This document shows, in pieces, positions 43,442-53,729 of a stretch of 64,000 nt of DNA. The DNA is from CAIKBL01 sp050247235 (lineage in GTDB: Bacteria; Pseudomonadota; Gammaproteobacteria; Ga0077536), in the NCBI GenBank assembly GCA_050247235.1, contig JBFWUN010000003.1, positions 74,035 through 138,034 on the forward strand, in the 5' to 3' direction. A program made the position numbers and the translations under genes. Numbering within the stretch: the first letter of the stretch is position 1; each line of letters opens with the position of its first letter. The notes beneath the pieces were generated by a model, which was not told where the DNA came from, searched no databases, and saw only the letters and a list, made by a program, of their open reading frames with translations.

Positions 43442-44161
43442 ATGTCACGTCTCATGAAGCGCCAGGTGATTCCGTTCGTGGCCGCGTTCGCGTGGTCAGG
43501 CGCATCCGGTGCCGCCGAGTTCTTCGGCCCCCTGCCGTACCTGTCTGCCGCCGACAGCCCGTTCGCGAGTCTCGGCGCCAACCTCTCGATCGAAGATTTC
43601 GAGGATGGCCTGCTGAACCAGCTTGGCGTCAGCGTATCGCCAGGGACCACCGTGCTCGTTGCGCCGGATCCATTGAACGATTCGGTGGATGCCGACGACG
43701 GCGTGATCGACGGCAACGGCACCGCCGGACGCTCGCTCTACTCCGGCGGCACCCTGTCGCGGATCGACTTCCGGTTCGATGCCGCACTGCGCGGCAGCCT
43801 GCCGAGCCACGTGGGCATCGTGTGGACGGATGTCGGTGGTGTCACCAGCGGGACGGAGGGATTCGGCGACGTGACGTTCGAGGCGTACGATGCCGCCGAT
43901 CAGCTGATCGGCACCATCGGCCCGTCGATACTCGGCAACGGCACCGCGGCCGGGACCGAGGGTACCGGGGAAGATCGCTTCTTCGGGGTGATCCACGCAC
44001 CGGGAGTGGCGCGTATCTCCGTGGTGATGGGCAACAGCGTCGACTGGGAGGTCGATCACCTCCAGTTCAATGCCGCACCGGTGCCGCTGCCGGCCACCGT
44101 CTGGCTGGCTGGCCCGGCACTGGCAGGGCTGATCGCACGCCGCCGCCGCGCGCCCGGATAG
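43442..44161 (+). CDS. Exported PEP-CTERM (VPLPA) protein of unknown function
   Basis: A 239-residue secreted protein. A short signal sequence (MKRQVIPFVAAFAWSGASGAA) precedes a beta-rich body, and the C-terminus APVPLPATVWLAGPALAGLIARRRR is the VPLPA variant of the PEP-CTERM tail. The DGVIDGNGTAGRSLYSGG and DFEDGLL segments recall PEP-CTERM proteins with carbohydrate- or lectin-like domains. GAGGAG precedes the ATG. The function is not known; surface or matrix association after exosortase sorting is the expected fate. Confidence 0.88.
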   Translation: MSRLMKRQVIPFVAAFAWSGASGAAEFFGPLPYLSAADSPFASLGANLSIEDFEDGLLNQLGVSVSPGTTVLVAPDPLNDSVDADDGVIDGNGTAGRSLYSGGTLSRIDFRFDAALRGSLPSHVGIVWTDVGGVTSGTEGFGDVTFEAYDAADQLIGTIGPSILGNGTAAGTEGTGEDRFFGVIHAPGVARISVVMGNSVDWEVDHLQFNAAPVPLPATVWLAGPALAGLIARRRRAPG

Positions 44162-44256
44162 CTGGAATGTCCCCTTTTTCGGGGGCGAGACAGCGCCTTT
44201 ATCGGGTCACTGCCGGGCTTGAAACCGGCGCGGAGCACCGCGTAGGCTGTCCATCA

Positions 44257-44342
44257 CTCCGAGGAGCGTTGCAAGGCAGGTCACTGCCCTAGGCTCGGAA
44301 CCTTCAACTGCAACCGCGCTCACCCGTACATGCATGGGTGAG
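44257..44342 (+). promoter_or_regulatory. S-adenosylhomocysteine (SAH) riboswitch
   Basis: The aptamer core is CCGAGGAGCGTTGC...CTAGGCTCGG...GCAACCGCGCTC. P1 pairs CCGAG 44259-44263 with CTCGG 44294-44298. A long-range pseudoknot-type stem pairs GAGCG/GTTGC (44264-44272) with GCAAC/CGCTC (44310-44321). SAH binding activates SAH hydrolase genes in known members. Downstream, CTCACCC 44319-44325 can pair with GGGTGAG 44336-44342; this shares bases with the aptamer's 3' strand, so the two folds are mutually exclusive. That hairpin is a likely expression platform. Confidence 0.93.
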
Positions 44343-44403
44343 CCGTCGGCATGCGCCCGTTCGCCCGTGCGTCTACGGAAATTCCTCAACCTGGGAGCTT
44401 CCG

Positions 44404-45867
<1,464 letters not shown>

Positions 45868-45953
45868 TCGTCACACCCGCGCTGGCGCCGCCGAGGAACC
45901 TGCCTCGACGGCGCCACGGCGCAGTCGGGCAGGAGCAAAAGGGTAAAGGAAAC

Positions 45954-46024
45954 GGGGACATCTCACATTTCCTTCTCCACATCGAGACATGTTCGAGGCC
46001 CTAGTGGAAATGTGAGATGTCCCC
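45954..46024. repeat. REP-like hairpin with GGGGACATCTCACATTTCC arms (element 2)
   Basis: Perfect 19-bp arms at 45954-45972 and 46006-46024, with a 33-base loop containing a smaller dyad. The element sits between the convergent ahcY and aldehyde dehydrogenase genes and may also terminate transcription from both sides (TTTT after the right arm). A decayed copy occurs at 54673-54714. Confidence 0.85.
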
Positions 46025-46053
46025 TTTTCCCCATTTTCCCTTTTCAGACCAGC

Positions 46054-47496
46054 TCAGGTCCCCGGCACCTGCCGGATCACCAGGTTGCGGATCTCCGTCA
46101 TGTCCTCCATCGCGAAGATCACGCCCTCGCGGCCGAGGCCCGAGTCCTTGACCCCGCCATAGGGCATGTTGTCCACGCGGTACGAGGGGACGTCCCCGAT
46201 CACCACGCCGCCGACGTCCAGCACGTCCCATGCTTTCTGCGCCTTGTAGAAGTCGCGCGTGAACACGCCGGCCTGCAGGCCGAACTTGGACGCGTTGACC
46301 ATCCCGAGCGCGGTGTCGAAATCGTCGAACGGGAAGAGCACCGCCACCGGGCCGAACGCTTCCTCCGCGCACACCTTGGCGGAGGCCGGCACATTCTCCA
46401 GCAACGTGGCCTCCAGCATCGCACCCTGCCGCACGCCGCCGCAGAGTACCGTGGCGCCGGCCGCGCGCGCTTCCTCGATCCAGCGTTCCAGGCGCACCGC
46501 TTCAGACTCCGCGATCATCGGTCCGATGAACGTGCTCTCCTCGTGTGGGTCACCGGACTTCAGCAGTTTCGTCTTTTCGACCAGCGCCGCCTTCACCGTG
46601 GCGTAGATCTCCCGGTGCACCAGGATGCGCTGCACCGAGATGCAGCTCTGTCCGGACTGGTAGAACGCGCCGAACACGATGCGTTCCACTGCGTCCGCGA
46701 TGTCGGTATCGCGATCGACGATGACCGCCGCGTTGCCGCCGAGCTCCAGCACCACCTTCTTCTTGCCCGCGCGCGCCTTCAGGTCCCAGCCCACGTCCGG
46801 CGAGCCGGTGAACGACAGCAGTTTCAACCGCGCGTCCACCGTGAACAGGTCCGCGCCATCGCGCGCGCACGGCAGGATGGAGAACGCGCCGGCCGGGAGC
46901 GGCGTTTCCGCGAGCACCTCGCCGATGATCAGCGCGCCGAGCGGCGTGCGCGACGCCGGCTTCATCACGAACGGGCAGCCCACCGCGAGCGCAGGCGCCA
47001 CCTTGTGAGCGGCGAGGTTCAACGGGAAGTTGAATGGAGAGATGAACGAGCACGGCCCGATGGGTACGCGCTTCCACATGCCGCGGTAGCCCTTCGCGCG
47101 CGGGGAGATGTCGAGTGTCTGCAGGCTGCCGTGCATGCGCACCGCTTCTTCGGCAGCGATGCGGAAGGTATCGATGAGCCGCGTGACTTCACCGCGTGCA
47201 TCGCGAATGGGCTTGCCGGCTTCGATGCACAGGGTGTCCGCGAGCTCGTCGAAGCGTTCGCGGAAGCGGCTCACGCAGTGCTGCAGGATCTCCTGCCGCT
47301 CGTACGCGGCGAGCGCCGCCATCGCCGGCGCCGCGTCCACGGCCGCCGCGATCCCGCGATCGATCGCCGCCGCGTCCGCCAGCGCGACCTCGGTGACCGC
47401 CTTGCCGGTGTACTTGTCCGTGACGGGCAGCGACCGCGGCGCGTCCACCGGTCGGTTGGCCAGGTAGTACGGATAACGTGACTTCAATGTCGTCAT
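46054..47496 (-). CDS. Aldehyde dehydrogenase family protein
   Basis: NAD(P)-dependent aldehyde dehydrogenase, 480 residues. The active-site elements are PFNFPLNLAAHKVAPALAVG, VLELGGNAAVIV with the catalytic Glu, and FYQSGQSCISVQRI with the catalytic Cys. The C-terminal NMPYGGVKDSGLGREG is typical. The sequence leans to the phosphonoacetaldehyde / glyceraldehyde-3-phosphate (GapN-like) branch. It is 10 bp downstream of the acetolactate-synthase-like gene in the same direction, so the two form an operon and may act on linked aldehyde or keto-acid metabolism. Confidence 0.93.
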   Translation of the reverse strand: MTTLKSRYPYYLANRPVDAPRSLPVTDKYTGKAVTEVALADAAAIDRGIAAAVDAAPAMAALAAYERQEILQHCVSRFRERFDELADTLCIEAGKPIRDARGEVTRLIDTFRIAAEEAVRMHGSLQTLDISPRAKGYRGMWKRVPIGPCSFISPFNFPLNLAAHKVAPALAVGCPFVMKPASRTPLGALIIGEVLAETPLPAGAFSILPCARDGADLFTVDARLKLLSFTGSPDVGWDLKARAGKKKVVLELGGNAAVIVDRDTDIADAVERIVFGAFYQSGQSCISVQRILVHREIYATVKAALVEKTKLLKSGDPHEESTFIGPMIAESEAVRLERWIEEARAAGATVLCGGVRQGAMLEATLLENVPASAKVCAEEAFGPVAVLFPFDDFDTALGMVNASKFGLQAGVFTRDFYKAQKAWDVLDVGGVVIGDVPSYRVDNMPYGGVKDSGLGREGVIFAMEDMTEIRNLVIRQVPGT

Positions 47497-47506
47497 GGTG
47501 GCGCCC

Positions 47507-49150
47507 TCAGACCAGCGCGCTCAGGCGGCGGATCTCGCGGTTCAGGATGGTGTCGTTCTCGCTGTAGTCCACCGGGCAGTCGATGAGGTGCACCCCCGGC
47601 GCCGCCAGGCAATGCGCGAGCAGCGGCCCGAGACCCGCCGCGCTGTCCACGCGGTGTCCGTGTGCGCCGTAACTCTCCGCGTAACGCACGAAGTCCGGGT
47701 TGCCGTACGTGAGTCCCCAGTCCGCAAGTCCCATGTTGGCCTGTTTCCAGCGGATCATTCCGTAGGCATCGTCGCGCAGGATGAGCACCACCAGTTGCAT
47801 GTCCAGGCGCACTGCCGTCTCCAGCTCCTGGCTGTTCATCATGAACCCGCCGTCGCCGCAGATGGCCATGATCTTCCGTTCCGGATGCACCAGCCGTGCG
47901 GCCATCGCGGACGGCAGGCCGGCGCCCATCGTGGCCAGCGCGTTGTCCAGCAGCACGGAGTTGGGCATGTGGGCGCGGTAGTTCCGCGCGAACCAGATTT
48001 TGTAGACGCCGTTGTCGAGCGCGATGATGCCGTCCGACGGCATCGCGCGGCGTACCTCGGCCACCAGGCGCTGCGGATAGACGGGGAAGCGATCATCCTC
48101 CGCGCCTTCCAGCAGGTTCTTCTCCGCGGCACGGCGGATGGTGTCGATGCGGCTGAAATCCCAGGAGGGCTGCGGCGCCAGCGACTGGCTCATCTGCCAG
48201 ATGGCGTTGGCGATGTCGCCGATCACTTCGATCTGCGGGAAGTACACCGGGTCCACTTCCGCCGAGCGGAAATTGACGTGGATGACTTCCGCGCCGCCCG
48301 GCTTCATGAAGAACGGCGGCTTTTCGATCACGTCGTGACCCACGTTGACGATCACGTCCGCGGCTTCAATCGCGCGATGCACGAAATCGCCGGACGACAG
48401 CGCGGCATTGCCGACGAACAGCGGATGCCGCTCGTCCAGCACGCCCTTGCCCAGCTGGGTGGTCACGAACGGCATCCGGGTCTGCTCGATGAACTGCAGC
48501 AGGGTACGCGACGTGAGTTTGCGATTGGCGCCCGCCCCGACGATCAGGATGGGCGTGCGCGCTTCCTCCAGGCGATGGACCGCGGTACGGATGGACTTGT
48601 CCTCCGCGATCGCGCGGCGGTGATGACTGCGCGGAATGGGCGGCTGATCGCTCTCTTCTTCCGCGATGTCCTCCGGGAACTCCAGGTGCACCGCGCCGGG
48701 CTTTTCCTCTTCCGCGAGCCGGAACGCTTCACGCACGCGGGAAGCGATGTTGTCCGCGGACGCGATCTGGTGCGTGTACTTGGTGATGGGCCGCATCATG
48801 TCCACCACGTCGATGATCTGGAAGCGGCCCTGCTTGGACGACTTGATGGGCTTCTGGCCGGTGATCATCATCATCGGCATGCCGCCGAGCTGGGCGTACG
48901 CGGCCGCAGTCACGAAGTTCGTCGCACCGGGGCCGAGCGTGGACAGGCACACGCCGGTGCGGCCCGTGAGACGCCCGTAGGTGGCCGCCATGAACCCCGC
49001 GGCCTGTTCGTGGCGCGTCAGGATGAGCCGGATCTGCCGGGAGCGGGAAAGGGCGTCCAGGAACGCGAGGTTCTCTTCTCCAGGAATGCCGAAGACATAT
49101 TCCACGCCTTCCTGTTCGAGTGCCTTGATGAAGAGATCGGATGCGTTCAT
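47507..49150 (-). CDS. Thiamine-diphosphate enzyme, acetolactate synthase large-subunit family
   Basis: Condenses or decarboxylates 2-keto acids with ThDP. The 547-residue protein has GIPGEENLAFLDAL and LTRHEQAAGFMAATYGRLTG (catalytic Glu), LSTLGPGATNFVTAAAYA, and the ThDP/Mg motif AICGDGGFMMNSQELETAVRLDMQL. No regulatory small subunit (ilvN) follows, so it is not the standard biosynthetic IlvB-IlvN pair. AlsS-like or other pyruvate-utilising roles are possible. ATG 49150 (MNASDLF) is preferred to the longer frame at 49189. It is coupled with the aldehyde dehydrogenase and divergent from a cyclic-nucleotide-binding protein. Confidence 0.92.
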   Translation of the reverse strand: MNASDLFIKALEQEGVEYVFGIPGEENLAFLDALSRSRQIRLILTRHEQAAGFMAATYGRLTGRTGVCLSTLGPGATNFVTAAAYAQLGGMPMMMITGQKPIKSSKQGRFQIIDVVDMMRPITKYTHQIASADNIASRVREAFRLAEEEKPGAVHLEFPEDIAEEESDQPPIPRSHHRRAIAEDKSIRTAVHRLEEARTPILIVGAGANRKLTSRTLLQFIEQTRMPFVTTQLGKGVLDERHPLFVGNAALSSGDFVHRAIEAADVIVNVGHDVIEKPPFFMKPGGAEVIHVNFRSAEVDPVYFPQIEVIGDIANAIWQMSQSLAPQPSWDFSRIDTIRRAAEKNLLEGAEDDRFPVYPQRLVAEVRRAMPSDGIIALDNGVYKIWFARNYRAHMPNSVLLDNALATMGAGLPSAMAARLVHPERKIMAICGDGGFMMNSQELETAVRLDMQLVVLILRDDAYGMIRWKQANMGLADWGLTYGNPDFVRYAESYGAHGHRVDSAAGLGPLLAHCLAAPGVHLIDCPVDYSENDTILNREIRRLSALV

Positions 49151-49249
49151 GGTATGCCTTTCTGCGGGTTGACCGGGGCGACGTGACAACCGGGGCCAGT
49201 GGCGCGACTGACGATTCCCGGCGTCCGTGCCGTTTCATCGGAACGAAGT

Positions 49250-50317
49250 ATGCGCGACGCGAGCACGTCTCTCCCAGTGCCACCGGAACCGGGCGCTCTT
49301 CTTAGCGGCGAGCTTCGCGCGGAACTGATGGCCGTGGCGGAGCCAGTCACGTTCGCGCCCGGCGACGTGCTGCTCCAGCAAGGCACGCCCAACCGCGGCG
49401 CGTATTTCCTGGACGCGGGCGAAGTGGGCATCCACGTGCGCCTGCCCGGCGGCGATGCCTTGACCCTCGCGTCCCGCCCGGCCGGCAGCGTGCTCGGCGA
49501 GATGGCGCTGGTGGAGCGCGGGCAGTGCACGGCCACCGTGGTCGCACGCACGCCGGTGACGGGGATCTTCCTGGCGGGAGACACGTTCCGCCTGCTGGTG
49601 GCGCGACACAGTCCGGTGGCCATCGAGCTCCAGGCCGCGCTGACGCGCGAGCTCTGCCGCAAGCTCGCGGATCTCAACGCACAGCTGCTGTCGAGCCCCT
49701 CACCGGAAGATCTCCCGGCCACGCCCGTGCCGGCCGGCGATCCGCTGGACGGCTGGCCGCGCCTCGATCGGGGCGCGTTCGAGATCCGATCGTTCCTGCC
49801 CGTCCTGCCGCTGTTCGCGGACTGGGAAGCCGACGCGATCGACGCATTCGTCAGCGCGTGCCGCGTGCTGGAACTGCCGCGTGGCCAGGCGGTGTTCCAC
49901 GAAGGCGCCCCGGCCACCGCGTGCTACGTGACGGTGCGCGGCGCGGTGGAAGTCTCCGCGCCGGTGCGGCCGCCGGGCGGGGCGGCGCCGACACACCTGC
50001 GGCGGTTGTCGATCCTCGGTCCGGGGCGCCTGTTCGGGTACCGGGCGGTGCTGCGCGACACCCCGCAGACGGTGCGGGTACGGGTGCGCGAACCCACCAC
50101 CCTGCTGGAGTGTCCGCGCGAAGAGTTCCTGGCGAGCTGCGCGATGCGTTCGCGTCTCGGGCTCCGCCTGCGCGCCGCCGCGCACGCCGCGCTGCTGCAC
50201 GCGCTGGCGCAGGCCAACCTCACGTTGACCCGGCTGGTGGCGCTGGCGCAGGTGCAGGGCGAGCGACGGGCGGTGCTGGAGAAGGCGCTCGCGAGCGGCG
50301 CGGCGCGGGCGGGGTGA
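49250..50317 (+). CDS. Tandem cyclic-nucleotide-binding domain protein
   Basis: Two CRP-like sensor domains in one 355-residue chain and no recognisable helix-turn-helix. The first has ELMAVAEPVTFAPGDVLLQQGTPNRGAYFLDAGEVGIHV and GSVLGEMALVERGQCTATVVA; the second has VSACRVLELPRGQAVFHEGAPATACYVTVRGAVEVSA and LFGYRAVLRDTPQTVRV. The helical C-terminus (LHALAQANLTLTRLVALAQVQ) may dimerise. ATG 49250 is preferred to GTG 49199. It is divergent from the acetolactate-synthase-like operon, so it may sense a nucleotide signal and act through protein contact. No DNA-binding role is supported. Confidence 0.85.
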   Translation: MRDASTSLPVPPEPGALLSGELRAELMAVAEPVTFAPGDVLLQQGTPNRGAYFLDAGEVGIHVRLPGGDALTLASRPAGSVLGEMALVERGQCTATVVARTPVTGIFLAGDTFRLLVARHSPVAIELQAALTRELCRKLADLNAQLLSSPSPEDLPATPVPAGDPLDGWPRLDRGAFEIRSFLPVLPLFADWEADAIDAFVSACRVLELPRGQAVFHEGAPATACYVTVRGAVEVSAPVRPPGGAAPTHLRRLSILGPGRLFGYRAVLRDTPQTVRVRVREPTTLLECPREEFLASCAMRSRLGLRLRAAAHAALLHALAQANLTLTRLVALAQVQGERRAVLEKALASGAARAG

Positions 50318-50323
50318 CGCAGT

Positions 50324-50412
50324 CGGGTAATCGGGTAATCGGGGACAGACCAGGTAATCGGGGACAGACCACGGTTTCGCGTCAGCGAAACCGTGGTCTG
50401 TCCCCGATTACC
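50324..50412. repeat. REP-like hairpin with 28-bp perfect arms (element 3)
   Basis: Arms at 50353-50380 and 50385-50412 are perfectly complementary and separated by the tetraloop GTCA. The end sequence GGTAATCGGGGACAGACCA also occurs as a direct repeat just outside (50334-50352), pointing to replication slippage or past insertion. It is located between two convergent genes and shares its GGGGACAG core with elements 1 and 2. Confidence 0.9.
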
Positions 50413-50436
50413 CGATTACCGATTAGCAGTGACGCG

Positions 50437-51312
50437 CTATCCGGCAACCCGTCGGCCGTAGCGCGCACCGCAGAACGCCAGCGCACCGCTCAGCAACCAC
50501 AGGGACGCCGGCAGCGGCACCGGCTGCGTGAGAATGGGGGCCGTGAGGAACGTCGAGGCGCCCGGGGCGCCGAGCGCCGTCAACGTGTACCCGGCGGGCA
50601 GGAAGAAATTGAACAGCGATGTCTGACTGGCATCCACCGAGATCCCGTTGGCGCCCACGGTCAGGCCGTTCAAGTGGGCGTTGGCGGAGAGACTGACGGT
50701 GACCCGCAGCGTGTGCCCCAGGTAGGGTTGCGCGTCGAACCCCAGGTTGCCGCCAACGTGTGTTGTATCGATCTCGACGAGATCAGAGGCGGTCGCTCCC
50801 GGACCGAACACGGTCCGGTTGTACGTCCAGCCCGGGCTGCCCGTGGACGTGGCGGCACTGGCTTCGAGCAGCAATGTCGGACCTGAGACATTCTCGATCT
50901 TGAACCTTCCCCCCAGGTTCGCGTCACAGATCGTGCAATCCTTCGAAATGGACCCGCCGACGCTGAACCCGAAACCCACGGGCAGCGACGAAGTAGTGGC
51001 CGGGCCGGTGATGCGCACGTCCTGGATGATTTCCGCGCCGAAGAATGCCCCGCCGATGGCGTCCACGCGTCCGGCGGAGCCGTGCATGGAGCCCCCCGGC
51101 AGGCTCACGGACGCCGCGGCCGTGGTGAAGCCGTTGGTGAATGCCGCGGAAAGCTCCGTGGGACCGGAGAGCGTGCAGACCGCGCCATCGCCGGGGCCCA
51201 CCGGGATCCCGGCGCTGACCTGGCAACTGCTGATGGCGCGGACGTCAGGTGCAACTGACAGCGCGACGATGAAGAGAGACAGCGCCCCGATTGAACGAAG
51301 TGTCCGGTCCAT
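50437..51312 (-). CDS. Exported PEP-CTERM (VPLPA) protein of unknown function
   Basis: A 291-residue secreted protein. The signal peptide MDRTLRSIGALSLFIVALSV is followed by a beta-rich body with CQVSAGIPVGPGDGAVC and KDCTICDANLGG cysteine pairs. It ends QPVPLPASLWLLSGALAFCGARYGRR, a VPLPA sorting tail. The GGAGGT ribosome-binding site fixes the start at 51312 rather than 51324. Its neighbour is the leftward FadL gene, about 150 bp away, with no obvious link. Surface or matrix placement through an exosortase is expected. Confidence 0.88.
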   Translation of the reverse strand: MDRTLRSIGALSLFIVALSVAPDVRAISSCQVSAGIPVGPGDGAVCTLSGPTELSAAFTNGFTTAAASVSLPGGSMHGSAGRVDAIGGAFFGAEIIQDVRITGPATTSSLPVGFGFSVGGSISKDCTICDANLGGRFKIENVSGPTLLLEASAATSTGSPGWTYNRTVFGPGATASDLVEIDTTHVGGNLGFDAQPYLGHTLRVTVSLSANAHLNGLTVGANGISVDASQTSLFNFFLPAGYTLTALGAPGASTFLTAPILTQPVPLPASLWLLSGALAFCGARYGRRVAG

Positions 51313-51460
51313 AGCCACCTCCACTGCAGGATTGAAGCGAGTACCCGGATCTCAAGTTAACACTGCGACACAGGGCAGCGAACCCTCACCATCAGATCAT
51401 TCCGGTAATTCTTCGCACCTGCGGATGCGTGGAAGCAGCACGGGGCCGCCCAAGGCAACG

Positions 51461-52801
51461 CTAGAACGAGGTTCCGAAACCGAGACTCAAGGCATCCACG
51501 GCGGACCATGCCTTGACCGGCACGCCGAAGAACGCGGTATGACTGTCCTGCGTGGTCCCGCCGAAGGCATGCAGGTACGCCACTGAAAGCTCGCTGCCCC
51601 CGGCCAGGCGGTAGCTCGCTCCCACCGTGAAGTCGTCGCGCTGGGTGCCGGGCGCAATCGGTGACAGCAGTGCCACGCGTCCAGGCGCGACTTCCGACCC
51701 GTGATCCCAGCCGGCCCGCAGGGTGATTCGATCGTCCACCACGTAAATGGCGCCCACTTTGAAGATCGACTGATTCTTCCAGCCGAATCCAATCCCCGCT
51801 GCGCCGCCGAGCAGGCGCGCCGGCGCAATGTTGCCGGCCAGCTCCGCGGCAGAAGGTCCCGGATTCCCGATCGTGCCGATCTCCGCGAACAGGATGCGCT
51901 GGAAATCGAAGCCGATCGTCAGGGTCGGCGACGCATTCCACGCGAACCCGACGGCGTATTGCGCCGGGCTGTCGAACGAGCCGTTGTCCGCGAACAGGCC
52001 GTTGTATTTCGTGTAACGCGGAATGAACAGCTTGCTGGTGTACTGCGCGCCCAGGCGCAGCGATGGCCGCCACTGGTAGATCACCCCGAGGCGCACACCG
52101 CCGCCCACGCCGTAGTCCGAATCACGCCCGGAGAGACTCGTGGGGTCCCGCGAGAGCGCCGCGAAATCCTCGAGCCCCCGGGAACTGAATTTCTGGATGA
52201 TGAGAATCGGCGCGATGCCCAGCGCCAGGCGTTCGTTCGCGCGGTAGGCGAGGCTGGTGGCCACGATGAACTGTGCGAAGTCGATGCCGATCTTGCCGCG
52301 CGTGGGAAAGCCCGGGTCGCCGGGCTTCTGGCCGGCAATCCGGGCGGCGGTCTCGCGATAGAGGTCACGGGAATAGCTGGTGTTGAGGCCGCCGTTCGCG
52401 TAGGTGGTGATGCCGAGGGTGGCGCGTTCGCCCCAGCGGCGACTGTAGCCGAAGCCGGGGATGAGGAAGAACTCGCGCTTCGACCGATCCCGCACCGCCT
52501 CGTCGCAGCCTCCGATGCCGACGCAATCCAGCAACGCGGAACGTTGCGGATGCAGCAACGCGCCGCTGACATCCAGGCCGGCAGGGACCAGCGCCATGCC
52601 GGCCGGGTTGTTCGACGCGGCCATGCGATCCTGCGGCATCGCAACCCCGGTCCCCGCCACGCCCAGCGACTTGGGTCCGTAGCCGGGAATGAAGAAACCG
52701 TTGATGGCCCAGGCCTGCCAAGTGACGCCCCAGGCGAGGAGCAGGCACGCGAAGCGTCGGTACGCGCATCGGCGCGTCGTGTGGTCGCAAAGAACTGTCA
52801 T
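51461..52801 (-). CDS. FadL/OmpP1-family outer membrane transporter
   Basis: Fourteen-strand-type outer-membrane channel for hydrophobic compounds such as fatty acids or aromatics, 446 residues. The mature start AINGFFIPGYGPKSLGVAGTGVAMPQDRMAASNNPAG includes the NPAG motif in the plug, and the protein ends in an aromatic residue (GFGTSF) as outer-membrane barrels do. An N-terminal signal (ACLLLAWGVTWQAWA) is present. It could import the substrate of the catabolic cluster 20 kb away, which is speculation. The GST gene lies 35 bp upstream on the same strand. Confidence 0.9.
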   Translation of the reverse strand: MTVLCDHTTRRCAYRRFACLLLAWGVTWQAWAINGFFIPGYGPKSLGVAGTGVAMPQDRMAASNNPAGMALVPAGLDVSGALLHPQRSALLDCVGIGGCDEAVRDRSKREFFLIPGFGYSRRWGERATLGITTYANGGLNTSYSRDLYRETAARIAGQKPGDPGFPTRGKIGIDFAQFIVATSLAYRANERLALGIAPILIIQKFSSRGLEDFAALSRDPTSLSGRDSDYGVGGGVRLGVIYQWRPSLRLGAQYTSKLFIPRYTKYNGLFADNGSFDSPAQYAVGFAWNASPTLTIGFDFQRILFAEIGTIGNPGPSAAELAGNIAPARLLGGAAGIGFGWKNQSIFKVGAIYVVDDRITLRAGWDHGSEVAPGRVALLSPIAPGTQRDDFTVGASYRLAGGSELSVAYLHAFGGTTQDSHTAFFGVPVKAWSAVDALSLGFGTSF

Positions 52802-52835
52802 GGATCCAAGGTCACTCCGGGATCGAACCGAGGGA

Positions 52836-53498
52836 TTACCTGGTCAGAATCTTCTTCGCCATCTCGACTGTCCCGGTGTCGAGCACCAGTGGCTCGGGAA
52901 TCGCCACGCCACGCTGGCAGGCCGGTCGGGCTTCCATGCGCGCGATCCACGCGATCAGGTCATCGAGCCCGGCAATCTCGACACCGCTCCATGCGTGGAT
53001 CCGCACCCAGCACCAGTTGGCAATGTCCGCGATGCTGTATTCGTCGCACAGGAATTCCCTGCCCGAGAGCTGCGTGTTCAGCACTTCGAAGAGTCTCCGC
53101 CCCTCGTTCTGGTAGCGAGCGATGACGGACGGGAGCTTCTCCGGGAAGTAGCGGTAGAAGACATTGGCCTGTCCCATCATCGGGCCGATGCCCCCCATCT
53201 GGAACATCAGCCACTGCACCACCCGCGATTCCCCTTTCTCGTCGCGTGGGAGCAGGCGTCCATGCTTGCGCGCGAGATAGAGCATGATCGCGCCGCTCTC
53301 GAACACGGCAAAGTCATCGTTCGCACGGTCGACAATCGCCGGGATGCGCCCGTTGGGATTGATGCGGAGGAACTCGGGGGTTTTCTGTTCGCCCTTGCCG
53401 AGGCTGATGGGATGCACCGTGTACGGGATCCCGAGTTCTTCCAGCAGCACGGATGCTTTCCATCCGTTGGGCGTGGACGCGGTGTACAGATCGATCAT
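52836..53498 (-). CDS. Glutathione S-transferase family protein (nu-class/YghU-like)
   Basis: 220 residues with the thioredoxin-fold GST start LYTASTPNGWKASVLLEELGIPY, where the TPNG loop replaces a catalytic Cys/Ser as in YfcG and YghU disulphide reductases. Later motifs are NPNGRIPAIVDR (cis-Pro) and VFESGAIMLYLARKHG (Glu-Ser contact to glutathione). It is divergent from a LysR gene 231 bp away, which probably regulates it. Likely detoxification or disulphide reduction. Confidence 0.93.
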   Translation of the reverse strand: MIDLYTASTPNGWKASVLLEELGIPYTVHPISLGKGEQKTPEFLRINPNGRIPAIVDRANDDFAVFESGAIMLYLARKHGRLLPRDEKGESRVVQWLMFQMGGIGPMMGQANVFYRYFPEKLPSVIARYQNEGRRLFEVLNTQLSGREFLCDEYSIADIANWCWVRIHAWSGVEIAGLDDLIAWIARMEARPACQRGVAIPEPLVLDTGTVEMAKKILTR

Positions 53499-53729
53499 CG
53501 TCGACTCCTTGGCCGTCAGGATGGCATCCCCGTGAATGCCTTGATTCCAGGCGGAATATGGTGGAACGGCTGCTGCTCTGCGGTGAACAGCGCGATCTGC
53601 GGCATGAACTGCGCCGGTTCATCCATCGTGCCCACCTTGATGAGCATGACATCCGGCAGCGCGAACGGCGCGCGGGTCGTCCTCCCGCATTCTAGAAATC
53701 CCGCGTTGCGAAAATTAGCGGGTTGATGT

